Assembly (NCBI RefSeq): GCF_017948245.1
Contig: NZ_CP072868.1
Span: forward strand, 425,414 to 489,413
Direction of reading: 5' to 3'
Source: Rhizobium sp. NLR16a
GTDB taxonomy: Bacteria > Pseudomonadota > Alphaproteobacteria > Rhizobiales > Rhizobiaceae
DNA: 64,000 nt
Shown: piece by piece, positions 1-8,731 of the stretch
Layout of the letters: each line of letters begins with the position of its first letter
Position numbering within the stretch: position 1 is the first letter of the stretch
Position numbers and translations under genes: made by a program
The notes under the pieces: model-generated
What the model saw: the letters and a program-made list of their open reading frames with translations, nothing else
Told to the model about the DNA's origin: nothing
The model's database searches: none

Positions 1-4
1 CTCG

Positions 5-547
5 TCAGAACGGCTTCACCACGACGAGGATCACGATCGCGATCATCAGCAATGTCGGCGCCTCGTTCATGAACCGCCAGTAGCGCGCAGAACGGCGATT
101 TTCATCCCGCTCGAACGCCCGCACGGCGCTGCTGAAGAACATATGGATCGCGGTCAGCAGCACCACCAGACCGATCTTCGCATGCAGCCAGCCGCCCTGG
201 AACCCGTAGACCGACCAGGCGAGATAGAGACCGAAGATCCAGGTCAGCATCATCGCCGGCGTCATGATGATGCGAAGCAGCCGGCGCTCCATCACCTTGA
301 AGGTTTCCGACTGCACCGAGCCTGGTTCGGCCTCCGTATGATAGATGAACAACCGCGGCATATAGAACAGCCCTGCCATCCAGGAGATGACGGCGATGAT
401 ATGAAGCGCCTTGATCCAGAGATAGAGGTTGTCGGGATTCCAGGCGAAAAGCCCGACCGCCATCAGCGCGAAGAAGGACAGGGCAAAATGCGCGCGGCGC
501 CGGGCGTAAGCGCCAGCTCTGCGGTCCGTCTCTTTTTCCATCGTCAC
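5..547 (-). CDS. hemJ: Protoporphyrinogen oxidase HemJ
   Basis: Predicted polytopic inner-membrane enzyme of about 180 residues that oxidises protoporphyrinogen IX to protoporphyrin IX in haem synthesis. Four or five hydrophobic segments are visible (about 21-37, 46-63, 92-112, 122-142 and 163-178). The family signature [19 protein letters not shown] lies at about 42-60, with the conserved Lys46 and His49; a second conserved pair, His122 and Lys124, follows. The GTG at 547 overlaps the hemE stop as GTGA, which suggests translational coupling. An ATG two codons later (541) is an equally possible start. The pairing with hemE fits the haem role. Confidence 0.9.
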   Translation of the reverse strand: MTMEKETDRRAGAYARRRAHFALSFFALMAVGLFAWNPDNLYLWIKALHIIAVISWMAGLFYMPRLFIYHTEAEPGSVQSETFKVMERRLLRIIMTPAMMLTWIFGLYLAWSVYGFQGGWLHAKIGLVVLLTAIHMFFSSAVRAFERDENRRSARYWRFMNEAPTLLMIAIVILVVVKPF

Positions 548-1587
548 GCCCGGGGCATCCGTAAACCCCGCACGCGCTCGACCAGCAAACGCACCTGTTC
601 GGGGTCGGCTTGCGGCGTGATGCCGTGGCCGAGATTGAAGATCAGCGGTCCATTGCCGAGATGATGAAGAATATCGTCGATACCCTCTTCCAGCGCCAGG
701 CCGCCGGCAACGACGCGCATCGGATCGAGATTGCCCTGAACCGGACCATCCTTCTGAAGATCGGCGGCAAAGGCCAACGGAACGGACCAGTCTAGACCGA
801 TCGCATCCGTTCCAGTCTTCTGGCGATAGGTCTTCAGCTGGTATCCCGCACCCTTGGCGAAGGCGATAATGCGCGCCTGCGGCCGTCGCGCCTTGATCGA
901 GGCGATCATCCGTGCAACCGGCTTGACAGCGAAGGCGTCGAACTCTTTCTCACCGAGAACACCCGCCCAGGAATCGAAAATCTGCACGGCATCGGCGCCG
1001 GCATCGATCTGCGCCACCAGATAATCGGCCGAAACGTCGGCAAGCAGCATCAGCAGATGCTCGAAGGCGCGGGGATGTTTGTAGGCGAAGAGACGGGCAG
1101 GGGCCTGATCCGCGGTGCCATGGCCGGCGATCATGTACGTCGCAACCGTCCAAGGCGCGCCGCAGAAACCAAGCAGAGCCGTTTCTTCAGGCAATTCGTG
1201 CCGCAACCGCCGCACCGTTTCCAGAACCGGTCTGAGATAATCGACAACGTCGTCGCCACTCAATCTGCCGATGCCCGCTTCATCGATTGGATCCATCTCC
1301 GGTCCGTGACCTTCAGTGAAACGAACATTCCGCTTCATCGCGTCGGGAATGACGAGGATGTCGGAAAATAGGATCGCTGCATCGAAGCCATAGCGGCGGA
1401 TTGGCTGCAAGGTCACTTCGACGGCGTAATCGGGCGTGTAGCAGAGATCGAGGAAACTGCCGGCCTTTGCCCGAGTCTCCCTGTATTCCGGCAGATAGCG
1501 TCCAGCCTGTCTCATCAGCCAGAGAGGAGGAGGGAAAACGCATTCGCCGTCGAGAACCCTCATGATCTTTCGCCGCGTATCGCTCAA
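544..1587 (-). CDS. hemE: Uroporphyrinogen decarboxylase
   Basis: Cytosolic enzyme that removes four carboxyl groups from uroporphyrinogen III to give coproporphyrinogen III in haem synthesis. The protein is 347 residues, the usual family length. Signature 1 ([15 protein letters not shown], about 21-35) and signature 2 ([14 protein letters not shown], about 141-154) are intact. The chosen start is a TTG at 1587 with an AGGGAAG ribosome-binding site six bases upstream. The next ATG (1563) would remove eight residues. It is followed by hemJ with a four-base overlap. Its upstream side faces the putative replication origin, as hemE does in Caulobacter. Confidence 0.97.
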   Translation of the reverse strand: MSDTRRKIMRVLDGECVFPPPLWLMRQAGRYLPEYRETRAKAGSFLDLCYTPDYAVEVTLQPIRRYGFDAAILFSDILVIPDAMKRNVRFTEGHGPEMDPIDEAGIGRLSGDDVVDYLRPVLETVRRLRHELPEETALLGFCGAPWTVATYMIAGHGTADQAPARLFAYKHPRAFEHLLMLLADVSADYLVAQIDAGADAVQIFDSWAGVLGEKEFDAFAVKPVARMIASIKARRPQARIIAFAKGAGYQLKTYRQKTGTDAIGLDWSVPLAFAADLQKDGPVQGNLDPMRVVAGGLALEEGIDDILHHLGNGPLIFNLGHGITPQADPEQVRLLVERVRGLRMPRA

Positions 1588-1804
1588 GCGCGTCTTCCCT
1601 ATAAAAAATCAAAGATATTTTAAAAGGTTTCTATTTCTTAGAGTCGGTGTCTATCAAGGATTAAAATCCATCCACTGCCGATGCCATTTGTCGCGTGTTC
1701 GAAGAGAAACTCGAAAGAATTTCTCCATTCCCGTCAATTTCCGGGGAAAATCTGAATCCGAAAGCGATTCCAGATCCTTGCCGGGAGACGTGTTTTTTCG
1801 CGCC

Positions 1805-1813
1805 TGTGGATAG
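1805..1813 (-). promoter_or_regulatory. Candidate DnaA box (8/9 match)
   Basis: TGTGGATAG differs from the inverse DnaA-box consensus TGTGGATAA only at the last base. It lies about 90 bp from the perfect box in the same orientation, inside the hemE-ppsR gap. Confidence 0.5.
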
Positions 1814-1893
1814 GCTGTGGGTGGCTGGACGACAAGTTGATTTCATCCCCAGCCTCCACAGGAGCGATCGAAACCGGTTAGCAAAATTCGAAA

Positions 1894-1902
1894 TGTGGAT
1901 AA
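1894..1902 (-). promoter_or_regulatory. DnaA box (perfect consensus)
   Basis: TGTGGATAA is the exact inverse complement of the DnaA box TTATCCACA. It lies 86 bases upstream of the ppsR start in the putative origin region. Confidence 0.65.
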
Positions 1903-1987
1903 GCAGGCATGTTTTCCCTTGCTCGAGGCAGCCTAGCCGCCTTAGCTCTCCATCATCCAGTCTTTTCAACAGGCAGCGGAAAATAAC

Positions 1988-2809
1988 GTGGAGAACAGAA
2001 CGAACTTCTTTCATCTGCACCTGATTTCTGACTCGACCGGAGAGACTCTCATCTCCGCCGGCCGCGCCGCTTCGGCGCAGTTCAGATCCGCTCAGCCGAT
2101 CGAGCATGTCTATCCGCTGATCCGCAATCGCAAACAACTGCTGCCGGTTCTTCAGGCGATCGATGATGCGCCCGGGATCGTGCTCTACACGATTGTCGAC
2201 CGCGATCTGGCGAGCCTGATCGACGAACGCTGCGTCGAGATGGGGGTCGCTTCCGTCAATGTCTTGGAGCCGGTCATGAACGCGTTCCAGATCTATCTCG
2301 GCGCCCCGTCCCGCCGCCGGGTCGGCGCCCAGCATGTGATGAATGCCGGTTACTTCGCGCGCATCGAGGCGTTGAACTTCACCATGGATCATGACGACGG
2401 CCAGATGCCGGATGACTACAATGATGCCGATGTCGTCATCATCGGGATCAGCCGGACATCGAAGACGCCGACCAGCATCTATCTCGCCAATCGCGGTATC
2501 AAGACCGCGAATATTCCGATCGTCTACGGCGTACCCTTGCCGGAGAGCCTGCTCGCAGCAACAAAACCGCTGATCGTCTGCCTGATCGCCACCACCGACC
2601 GCATTTCCCAGGTCCGGGAAAATCGCGTGCTCGGGACGACGCAAGGTTTCGACCGGGAGCACTATACCGATCGAGCCACGATCTCGGAGGAGCTGAAATA
2701 TGCCCGCTCCCTCTGCGCCCGCCACGGATGGCCGCTGATCGACGTTACTCGCCGCTCAATCGAGGAAACGGCGGCCGCCATTGTTGCCCTCCGCCCGAAG
2801 CTGCGCTAA
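1988..2809 (+). CDS. ppsR: Pyruvate, phosphate dikinase / PEP synthase regulatory protein (DUF299)
   Basis: Bifunctional ADP-dependent kinase and phosphorylase of the DUF299 family, which switches PPDK or PEP synthase off and on by reversible Thr phosphorylation. The protein has 273 residues, the normal length. The N-terminal motif SDSTGETLI is at 14-22. The family P-loop GISRTSKTP is at about 153-161. The start is a GTG at 1988. Homologues sit next to the chromosomal origin in many alphaproteobacteria, which fits the neighbouring gap. Which target enzyme it controls cannot be read here, because no ppdK or ppsA gene is in the window. Confidence 0.93.
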   Translation: MENRTNFFHLHLISDSTGETLISAGRAASAQFRSAQPIEHVYPLIRNRKQLLPVLQAIDDAPGIVLYTIVDRDLASLIDERCVEMGVASVNVLEPVMNAFQIYLGAPSRRRVGAQHVMNAGYFARIEALNFTMDHDDGQMPDDYNDADVVIIGISRTSKTPTSIYLANRGIKTANIPIVYGVPLPESLLAATKPLIVCLIATTDRISQVRENRVLGTTQGFDREHYTDRATISEELKYARSLCARHGWPLIDVTRRSIEETAAAIVALRPKLR

Positions 2810-2841
2810 GCGCAGACGAAAAGCCGGGAGTGGGAGAATCC

Positions 2842-3441
2842 ATGACACCGAAACTCATCCTTGCATCGTCAAGCCCTTTTCGGCGAATGCTGATGGAAAA
2901 TGCCGGTCTCTCCTTTGAGGCACATCCCGCTGAGATCGACGAAAGGGCGGTTGAGGCGCCGCTGGAAAAAGCCGCTGCGAAGCCGGATACCGTCGCCTGC
3001 ATCCTGGCCAAGGCTAAAGCCGAAGACGTCAGCACCCGTTTTCCCGAGAGCCTCGTCATCGGTTCGGATCAGACGATGTCGCTCGGCGACCGCGTTTTCC
3101 ACAAACCGAAGGACATGGCCGACGCAGCGAACCATCTTCGCGCCCTGTCGGGCACGACCCATCGGCTGAACAGCGCCATCGCTATCGTCCGCGGCGGCGC
3201 CGTTTTGTGGGAGTATGTCGGCCATGCGGAACTGACGATGCGACCCTTGACGGAAGATTTCATCGCCAGGCACTTGGCGCGGGTCGGCGAACGTGCGCTC
3301 TCCAGCGTCGGCGCCTACCAGCTGGAAGGCGAGGGCATTCAACTCTTCGAGAAGATCGAGGGCGACTATTTCACCATACTGGGGTTGCCGATGCTTCCGC
3401 TCCTGAGAAAATTGCGAGAATTCGGAACGATCGATGGATGA
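2842..3441 (+). CDS. maf: Maf-family nucleoside triphosphate pyrophosphatase
   Basis: Maf-like protein of 199 residues, predicted to hydrolyse non-canonical or methylated nucleoside triphosphates to monophosphates (house-cleaning). The N-terminal signature [14 protein letters not shown] is at about 5-18, and the catalytic-region motif VIGSDQTM follows at about 72-79. The ATG at 2842 has a GGAG-rich ribosome-binding site just upstream; the reading frame is open further upstream, but only inside ppsR. It overlaps aroE by eight bases, suggesting an operon maf-aroE-coaE-dnaQ. The 3' end carries the parS-like site. Confidence 0.93.
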   Translation: MTPKLILASSSPFRRMLMENAGLSFEAHPAEIDERAVEAPLEKAAAKPDTVACILAKAKAEDVSTRFPESLVIGSDQTMSLGDRVFHKPKDMADAANHLRALSGTTHRLNSAIAIVRGGAVLWEYVGHAELTMRPLTEDFIARHLARVGERALSSVGAYQLEGEGIQLFEKIEGDYFTILGLPMLPLLRKLREFGTIDG

Positions 3442-4291
3442 TTCACGTGAAACACTGGGGCCGAACGCGTTTGTCACGGGCTTTCCCGTCAAGCATTCAC
3501 GCTCGCCGCTGATCCATGGATACTGGCTGAAGAGACTTGGCCTGCCGGGCAGCTACTGCGCCCACGAGGTGGCGCCGGATGCCTTTCCGTATTTCATTGC
3601 CTCGCTGAAGGACGGCAGTTCCGGTTTTATCGGAGGCAATGTCACCATCCCCCACAAGGAACTTGCCTTCCGGCTCGCCGACAAGCCGGACGATCTGGCG
3701 CATGAGCTCGGTGCCTCGAATACGCTCTGGTTGGAGAATGGCCTCCTGCACGCCACCAATACCGACGGCCGCGGCTTCACCGCCAATCTCGACGAGCGCC
3801 ATCCCGGCTGGGACCGTCATGATACGGCCGTGGTCTTCGGCGCCGGCGGCGCAAGCCGGGCGATCATTCAGGCGGTCCGCGATCGTGGCTTCAGGGAAAT
3901 CCATGTCGTCAACCGCACCGTCGAACGCGCGCGCGAACTGGCCGATCGCTTCGGCCCGAGAATTCGAGCCCATCCGGTGGGCGCGCTTGCCGACGTCATG
4001 CATGGCGCTGGCCTCTTCATCAACACGACCTCGCTCGGCATGGATGGCGAAGCGGCGCCGTTGATCGATTTTGCGCCGCTTGCAGCAGATGCCGTCGTCA
4101 CCGATATCGTCTACGTCCCCTTGAAGACACCGATCCTGAGACAGGCGGAAGAGCAGGGACTGTCGGTCGTCGATGGTCTCGGCATGCTGCTGCACCAGGC
4201 TGTTCCCGGTTTCGAAAAATGGTTCGGCGAGCGCCCTGTGGTTGATGCGGCACTGCGAGCTCTGATCATTGCTGACATGGAAGCGCACTGA
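3434..4291 (+). CDS. aroE: Shikimate dehydrogenase (NADP+)
   Basis: Reduces 3-dehydroshikimate to shikimate with NADPH in aromatic amino acid synthesis. Length 285 residues. The substrate-binding SRSPLIHG is at about 22-29. The catalytic Lys75 lies in NVTIPHK, with Asp111 in NTDGRG. The NADP-binding loop FGAGGASRA is at about 135-143. The start overlaps maf by eight bases and the stop overlaps the coaE ATG (TGATG). Codons 3-7 (D-S-R-E-T) are encoded by the parS-like palindrome, so this N-terminus may be shaped by a DNA site as well as by the protein. Confidence 0.96.
   Translation: MDDSRETLGPNAFVTGFPVKHSRSPLIHGYWLKRLGLPGSYCAHEVAPDAFPYFIASLKDGSSGFIGGNVTIPHKELAFRLADKPDDLAHELGASNTLWLENGLLHATNTDGRGFTANLDERHPGWDRHDTAVVFGAGGASRAIIQAVRDRGFREIHVVNRTVERARELADRFGPRIRAHPVGALADVMHGAGLFINTTSLGMDGEAAPLIDFAPLAADAVVTDIVYVPLKTPILRQAEEQGLSVVDGLGMLLHQAVPGFEKWFGERPVVDAALRALIIADMEAH
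3439..3454. promoter_or_regulatory. parS-like ParB-binding site
   Basis: TGATTCACGTGAAACA matches the widely conserved parS consensus TGTTTCACGTGAAACA at 15 of 16 positions; the only mismatch is A at position 3. Seven of eight base pairs of the palindrome are kept. The site overlaps the maf stop codon and aroE codons 2-7, about 1.5 kb from the putative origin, a typical distance for a chromosomal parS. Confidence 0.75.
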
Positions 4292-4902
4292 TGCTGAAGA
4301 TCGGACTCACGGGCTCAATCGGAATGGGCAAGTCGACGGTCGGCAAACTCTTTGCCGAAGCGGGAATCCCCTTGAACGATTCCGACGCTGTGGTCCACGA
4401 TCTCTACTCCGGGGAGGCAGCGCCGTTGGTGAACGCCGCTTTTCCCGGCACGATGACGGATGGAGCGGTCGACCGGCATGAGCTAGGCCGCCAGCTCGCG
4501 CTTGATCCCGAAGGCTTTAAACGTCTCGAAGCGATCGTTCATCCGCTGGTTCGCAAACGGGAAACGGAATTTCTGGCGCGACAGCAGGCCGCCGGCGCTG
4601 AAATGGTGCTGCTCGATATTCCGCTGCTCTTCGAAACCGGCGCCTGGGAAAGAGTGGATGTCATCGTCGTCGTCAGCACCGATCCACAGATTCAGCGTCA
4701 GCGGGTGCTTGCACGCGACGACATGACCGAAGAAAAATTCGATATGATTCTCGCTCGCCAGACCCCGGATGCGGAAAAACGACGCCGCGCCGATTATCTG
4801 GTCGACACCAGCCACAGCATTGCCGAGACGCGGGCGCAGGTGCTTGAGATCATCGCCGAACTGAAAATGCGGATTGCCAAGGGAGATTTCCGGAATGCGT
4901 GA
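4291..4902 (+). CDS. coaE: Dephospho-CoA kinase
   Basis: Catalyses the last step of CoA synthesis, ATP-dependent phosphorylation of the 3'-hydroxyl of dephospho-CoA. Length 203 residues. The P-loop GSIGMGKST is at 8-16. The CoA-domain motifs VVLDIPLLFETG-like (here VLLDIPLLFETG, about 105-116) and a basic lid region with repeated R/K (about 140-165) are visible. The ATG overlaps the aroE stop by one base, and the 3' end overlaps the dnaQ start, so it is part of the maf-aroE-coaE-dnaQ run. Confidence 0.95.
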   Translation: MLKIGLTGSIGMGKSTVGKLFAEAGIPLNDSDAVVHDLYSGEAAPLVNAAFPGTMTDGAVDRHELGRQLALDPEGFKRLEAIVHPLVRKRETEFLARQQAAGAEMVLLDIPLLFETGAWERVDVIVVVSTDPQIQRQRVLARDDMTEEKFDMILARQTPDAEKRRRADYLVDTSHSIAETRAQVLEIIAELKMRIAKGDFRNA

Positions 4903-5617
4903 GATCATCTTCGATACGGAAACCACCGGCCTCGATAACCGCGCCGACCGTATCATCGAAATCGGCGGTATCGAGCTCTTCAACCATTTTCCGACCGGCA
5001 ACACGCTGCATATCTACATCAATCCGGGAGACCAGAAGGTCCATCCGGATGCACTTGCGGTACACGGCATCACCGATGAATTCCTGAAGGACAAGAAGCC
5101 TTTCGCCGCGGTGGCCGACGAAATCCTCGCCTTCTTCGGCGACGGCAAGTGGATTGCTCATAACGCGACCTTCGATATGGGCTTCATCAATGCCGAATTC
5201 GCGCGCATTGGTTTGCCGCCAATCTTGCCGGACAAGGTGGTCGATACGCTGTCGATGGCGCGGCGCAAGCACCCGATGGGACCGAACTCGCTCGACGCCC
5301 TTTGCCGGCGTTACGGCATCGACAACTCGCACCGTACCAAACACGGCGCGCTGCTCGACTCCGAACTATTGGCCGAAGTCTATATCGAGATGATCGGCGG
5401 CAGACAGGCAGCGTTCGGCCTGAGCATATCGGGTCAACCCGGCCAGGCGGCCCGCGGTGAAATGGCGATGGAAGACGATATGGCGTTTGCTGCGGCGCTC
5501 GAACGCCCTCGTCCGCTTGGCTCCCGCCTCAGTCAGTCCGAAGCACAGGCGCATGAGGCGCTGGTCGCCAAGCTCGGCGAAAAGGGCATCTGGGCGAAAT
5601 ACGCCAGCTCGAATTGA
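4895..5617 (+). CDS. dnaQ: DNA polymerase III epsilon subunit (3'-5' proofreading exonuclease)
   Basis: Proofreading subunit of the replicative polymerase, 240 residues. The DEDDh exonuclease motifs are present: Exo I FDTETTGLD with Asp7 and Glu9, Exo II HNATFDMGF, and Exo III with HGALLDSELL. A C-terminal tail of about 60 residues should bind the alpha subunit. The ATG at 4895 is chosen because a GGGAG site lies about nine bases upstream. A TTG at 4874 would add seven residues and overlap coaE more deeply. It is the last gene of the rightward operon next to the origin. Confidence 0.95.
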   Translation: MREIIFDTETTGLDNRADRIIEIGGIELFNHFPTGNTLHIYINPGDQKVHPDALAVHGITDEFLKDKKPFAAVADEILAFFGDGKWIAHNATFDMGFINAEFARIGLPPILPDKVVDTLSMARRKHPMGPNSLDALCRRYGIDNSHRTKHGALLDSELLAEVYIEMIGGRQAAFGLSISGQPGQAARGEMAMEDDMAFAAALERPRPLGSRLSQSEAQAHEALVAKLGEKGIWAKYASSN

Positions 5618-5619
5618 AA

Positions 5620-5642
5620 ATGCCCGGGACCGGCCCGGGCAT
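5620..5642. terminator. Hairpin terminator between dnaQ and secB
   Basis: A 9-bp stem (ATGCCCGGG / CCCGGGCAT) with a five-base loop lies between the convergent dnaQ and secB genes. On the minus strand it is followed by TTTTC, so it most likely ends secB transcription and may work for dnaQ as well. Confidence 0.6.
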
Positions 5643-5669
5643 CCGCATGTCAGAATCATAAGAATTCGA

Positions 5670-6152
5670 TCAGTTCGGAACGGCCTGAACCTTGGCGCGG
5701 GCCTGTTCTTCGGCAACGCGCTGAGCGAACATCTGCGTGAAGTCGATTGGGTCGATCATCAACGGCGGGAAGCCGCCATTGCGGGTCACGTCGGCGATGA
5801 TCTGACGGGCGAAGGGGAAGAGCATGCGCGGGCACTCGATGAAGAGTACCGGCAGCATGTGCTCCTGCGGGAAGCCGGCAACGCGGAAGACGCCGCCATA
5901 GACGAGTTCGGTGTGGAACACCGTCTTGTCGCCGTCCTTGGCTTCGGCATTCAGCGACAGCACGACATCGAAATCCGTGTCGGAAAGCGGGTTGGCGTTG
6001 ACGTTCACATTGATGTTGATCGTCGGCGCCTTGTCGCGGGCCTGCAGAGAACGCGGCGCACCCGGATTTTCGAAGGAGAGGTCCTTGGTATATTGCGCAA
6101 GGATCGAAAGAGTGGGGTTCGTCGCACCGTTGCTGTTGTTATCGTCTGCCAT
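5670..6152 (-). CDS. secB: Protein-export chaperone SecB
   Basis: Tetrameric cytosolic chaperone that keeps preproteins unfolded and hands them to SecA. The protein is 160 residues. The conserved run FENPGAP near residue 26-32 and the C-terminal region rich in [14 protein letters not shown] (about 130-143) are typical of alphaproteobacterial SecB. The ATG at 6152 (MADDNN...) is chosen; an upstream in-frame ATG at 6197 would add 15 residues without family similarity. The C-terminal tail is charged ([10 protein letters not shown]). Confidence 0.95.
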   Translation of the reverse strand: MADDNNSNGATNPTLSILAQYTKDLSFENPGAPRSLQARDKAPTININVNVNANPLSDTDFDVVLSLNAEAKDGDKTVFHTELVYGGVFRVAGFPQEHMLPVLFIECPRMLFPFARQIIADVTRNGGFPPLMIDPIDFTQMFAQRVAEEQARAKVQAVPN

Positions 6153-6253
6153 TGGCTTTTCCTCGAAGGGCATGGGAATGGTGCCGCCATCTAACATTTC
6201 GGGGAGGGGCTTACAACCCTGGGCGCAAGCCGCACCCTATCGCCGGCAAAGCC

Positions 6254-6769
6254 TCAGTCACCGAGATGTTTGCCGGACCATGGCGAGTTCCGGTTCGGCT
6301 CTCTATGATAGTCCTCCTCGTCGAGATCGACCACCTTTGAATTCGGGTTGCGATCGCGGAAACCAGGTTTCGGGCCAGCGCCAAAGCCGCCCTTGGCGTT
6401 GACGACGACGAAGCGTTTGGCGATCGATCGCCAGACGAAATCCCGCAGCGGCGGAATGAGAATGAGGATGGCGATGATATCCGTGAGGAAGCCGGGAATG
6501 ATCAGGAGCAGCGCGGCAATGACCGTCATCGCCGGCTTCAGCAGATCGCGTCCGGGCATGACGCCGTTCCGTCCTTCGCTCGACATGCGCCGCAGGATAC
6601 CGATCCCCTGCCGGCGCAGCAAGACCACGCCGAGGAGGAAGCTCGCCATGACGAGCGCAAGCGTCAGCGCCAGGCCGATCGCCCGACCGACGACGACGAA
6701 GCCGGCAATTTCGCCAAGCGGTAGCAACAGAATGAAAGCCGGCAGAATTGAAAAACGCATGGTCGTCAT
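6254..6769 (-). CDS. FxsA-family membrane protein
   Basis: Small cytoplasmic-membrane protein of the FxsA family, 171 residues. Hydrophobic segments are seen at about 8-27, 30-48 and 80-105. The family motif around RRQGIGILRRM follows the second segment. The tail (about 125-171) is polar and rich in Gly, Asn and Arg. In E. coli FxsA excess relieves F exclusion of phage T7; its normal role is unknown. A second ATG three codons in (MRFSIL) is an alternative start. It is divergent from the Tim44-like gene. Confidence 0.85.
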   Translation of the reverse strand: MTTMRFSILPAFILLLPLGEIAGFVVVGRAIGLALTLALVMASFLLGVVLLRRQGIGILRRMSSEGRNGVMPGRDLLKPAMTVIAALLLIIPGFLTDIIAILILIPPLRDFVWRSIAKRFVVVNAKGGFGAGPKPGFRDRNPNSKVVDLDEEDYHREPNRNSPWSGKHLGD

Positions 6770-6821
6770 GTCCCGGGCTTACCGGTCTCCTCGTGGCGCC
6801 GGCGAAGATGCCAGCCATGAT

Positions 6822-6849
6822 TTGAATCATCTGTATAGGCGGACTATAT
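6822..6849 (+). promoter_or_regulatory. Possible sigma-70-type promoter for the Tim44-like gene
   Basis: TTGAAT at 6822-6827 and CTATAT at 6844-6849 are separated by 16 bases. The pair sits about 40 bases upstream of the ATG at 6892, in the divergent gap with fxsA. CTATAT is a common rhizobial -10 sequence. Confidence 0.35.
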
Positions 6850-6891
6850 GGGAGTACAAATCAGAGATGTTAACGGCGGTTGCGACAGGAT

Positions 6892-7596
6892 ATGAGTTCG
6901 AACGACTTCATCACATTATTCTTCCTGGTGGCGGCGGTGCTGATTTTCTTTCAGCTCCGTTCCGTGCTCGGGCGCCGCACTGGCAATGAGAAGCCGCCGC
7001 GCGATCTCTATAGCCCGCGCGATGCGGCTCCGCCCGAGGCCGCTGATGCCGGTAAGGTCGTGACCCTCCCGCGCCGTGATGCGACAGCCGACGATGAGGA
7101 TCGCTTCTCCGCCATCGACGCCTTTGCCGCACCGGGGACACCGCTCAACGAATCGCTGCGCGCCCTGAACAAGGCCGATCCTTCCTTCAGCCCGAAGGAG
7201 TTTCTGAACGGCGCCCGCATGGCCTACGAAATGGTCGTCATGGCCTATGCCGATGGTGACCGCAAAACGCTGAAGAGCCTTTTGTCCCGCGAGGTCTATG
7301 ACGGGTTCGAGGCGGCCATCGCCGAGCGTGAAACCCGGGGCGAGAAGGTCAAGTCCACCTTCGTCGGTATCGACAAGGCCGAAATCACCCATGCCGAGAC
7401 GAAGGGCAGCGAAGCACAGATCACCGTGCGCATCGTCAGCCAGCTGATATCGGCGACTTACGACAAGGCGGATGTCCTGATCGAGGGCGACGCCGAAAAC
7501 GTCGCCGAGGTCAACGACCTCTGGACCTTCGCCCGCGACACCCGCTCGCGCGATCCGAACTGGAAACTTGTGGCGACCGAATCGGAACATGAGTGA
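6892..7596 (+). CDS. Tim44/TimA-family membrane-anchored protein
   Basis: Bacterial relative of mitochondrial Tim44, 234 residues. One N-terminal membrane anchor (about 5-22, ITLFFLVAAVLIFFQL) is followed by a polar linker (about 25-70) and a C-terminal Tim44-like domain (about 85-230) with FSPKEFLNGARMAYEMVV near its start. Bacterial homologues are inner-membrane proteins; in Caulobacter the homologue is called TimA. The role in rhizobia is not defined. The ATG at 6892 fits a start directly before the anchor. It overlaps mltA by eight bases. Confidence 0.88.
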   Translation: MSSNDFITLFFLVAAVLIFFQLRSVLGRRTGNEKPPRDLYSPRDAAPPEAADAGKVVTLPRRDATADDEDRFSAIDAFAAPGTPLNESLRALNKADPSFSPKEFLNGARMAYEMVVMAYADGDRKTLKSLLSREVYDGFEAAIAERETRGEKVKSTFVGIDKAEITHAETKGSEAQITVRIVSQLISATYDKADVLIEGDAENVAEVNDLWTFARDTRSRDPNWKLVATESEHE

Positions 7597-8731
7597 TCAG
7601 GCATCGGACTTCGTCCTGCAAGCCATCAGCTTCGATCGTTTGGAAGGCTGGAAGGATGATGATCCCTCCGGCCTTTTTGAAGTGATGCGACACTGCCGGC
7701 GGCAGATCACCGACGTCAAACCCTACCGCACCGGGTCGCTCGGCCTGAGCGCGGAGGACTTGCTTCCGCTTCTGATGGACGCTGAAAATTTTACGCCGTC
7801 GTCGCCGGCAGCGGCGCGCACTTTTTTCGAAACGCGTTGCCTGCCCTTTCTGATCCGCCGCAAGGACGGCAAGTCCGGTTTCGTCACCGCCTTTTACGAG
7901 CCGGAGATCGAGGTATCGGATCGGCCAAACGAGGTTTTCCGTTTTCCCTTCTACAGCCGTCCGAACGATCTGATCGATCTCGATGACGGCAATCGTCCGG
8001 CCGAATTGGATGGATCCTATGCTTTCGGCCGACTGCATGACGACGGCCGCATTGGCGCTTATCCGGATCGCCGCGAGATCGATCAGGGCTTTCTCGACGG
8101 CCGCGGCCTCGAAATCGCCTGGGCGAAATCGAAGGTCGATGTTTTCTTCGTCCACGTGCAGGGCGCCGCGCGCCTGCGTTATCGAGACGGGCGTATCGGC
8201 CGTATCACTTACGCGGCAAAAGCAGGGCATCCCTTCTCGGCAATCGGCAAGCTCTTGATCGACCGCGGTGAAATCGACCGTGGCGAGATTTCCATGCAGT
8301 CGATCCGCGCCTGGCTAGCCCGCAATTCCGAGCGGGTGGATGAGGTTCTATGGCATAACCGCTCTTATATTTTCTTCCGCGAAACGCCCTCGCGGGCTAT
8401 CAGCCTGCGAACCGCTGATACTGAGGCCGGTCCGATCGCCGCCGCCAAGGTGCCGCTTCTCGCCGGGCGCTCGCTTGCGGTCGACCGGCTGATCCATACC
8501 TTCGGTTTCCCCTTTTTCATCCGCGCCGACAGCCTCACTCATCTTGATCATGGCCGCCCCTTCCGCCGGCTGATGCTGGCGCTCGATACAGGCTCGGCGA
8601 TCGTCGGGCCTGCGCGCGGCGATATTTTTACCGGTTCGGGGGACTTGGCCGGAGAACGCGCCGGCACCGTCCGAAACGATGCCGATTTCGTCATCCTCAT
8701 CCCCAACGCCGCCGCCGGACGTTTCAACTGA
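7589..8731 (+). CDS. mltA: Membrane-bound lytic murein transglycosylase A
   Basis: Lytic transglycosylase that cleaves the MurNAc-GlcNAc bond to give 1,6-anhydro-MurNAc. Length 380 residues. The MltA domain spans about 85-240, with FVTAFYEPEIEVS and VDVFFVHVQGAARL. The C-terminal 3D (double-psi barrel) domain, about 275-375, has the Asp residues in ALDTGSAIVGPARGDIFTG. The ATG at 7589 overlaps the upstream Tim44-like gene. No signal peptide or lipobox is visible at this start, and only seven more codons could be added upstream. Product anhydro-MurNAc fits the AmgK/MurU recycling genes further along. Confidence 0.9.
   Translation: MSDQASDFVLQAISFDRLEGWKDDDPSGLFEVMRHCRRQITDVKPYRTGSLGLSAEDLLPLLMDAENFTPSSPAAARTFFETRCLPFLIRRKDGKSGFVTAFYEPEIEVSDRPNEVFRFPFYSRPNDLIDLDDGNRPAELDGSYAFGRLHDDGRIGAYPDRREIDQGFLDGRGLEIAWAKSKVDVFFVHVQGAARLRYRDGRIGRITYAAKAGHPFSAIGKLLIDRGEIDRGEISMQSIRAWLARNSERVDEVLWHNRSYIFFRETPSRAISLRTADTEAGPIAAAKVPLLAGRSLAVDRLIHTFGFPFFIRADSLTHLDHGRPFRRLMLALDTGSAIVGPARGDIFTGSGDLAGERAGTVRNDADFVILIPNAAAGRFN

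Larger units (their letters stand above)
1588..1987. other. Putative chromosomal replication origin (oriC) region
   Basis: This 400-bp non-coding gap separates the divergent hemE and ppsR genes. A strongly AT-rich block lies at about 1600-1670, next to hemE, and could be the unwinding element. A perfect DnaA box, TGTGGATAA (inverse of TTATCCACA), is at 1894-1902. An 8/9 match, TGTGGATAG, is at 1805-1813, followed by a weaker TGTGGGTGG at 1816-1824. GANTC (CcrM) sites occur at 1754-1758 and 1766-1770. In Caulobacter the origin lies beside hemE and a homologue of this ppsR gene is on the other side. The assignment is inference from position and motifs. Confidence 0.7.

Noticed and set aside
1618..1634. 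Possible CtrA site (TTAA-N7-TTAA) in the putative origin
   Set aside because: Only the first TTAA at 1620-1623 exists; the base run at the second position is CTAT.
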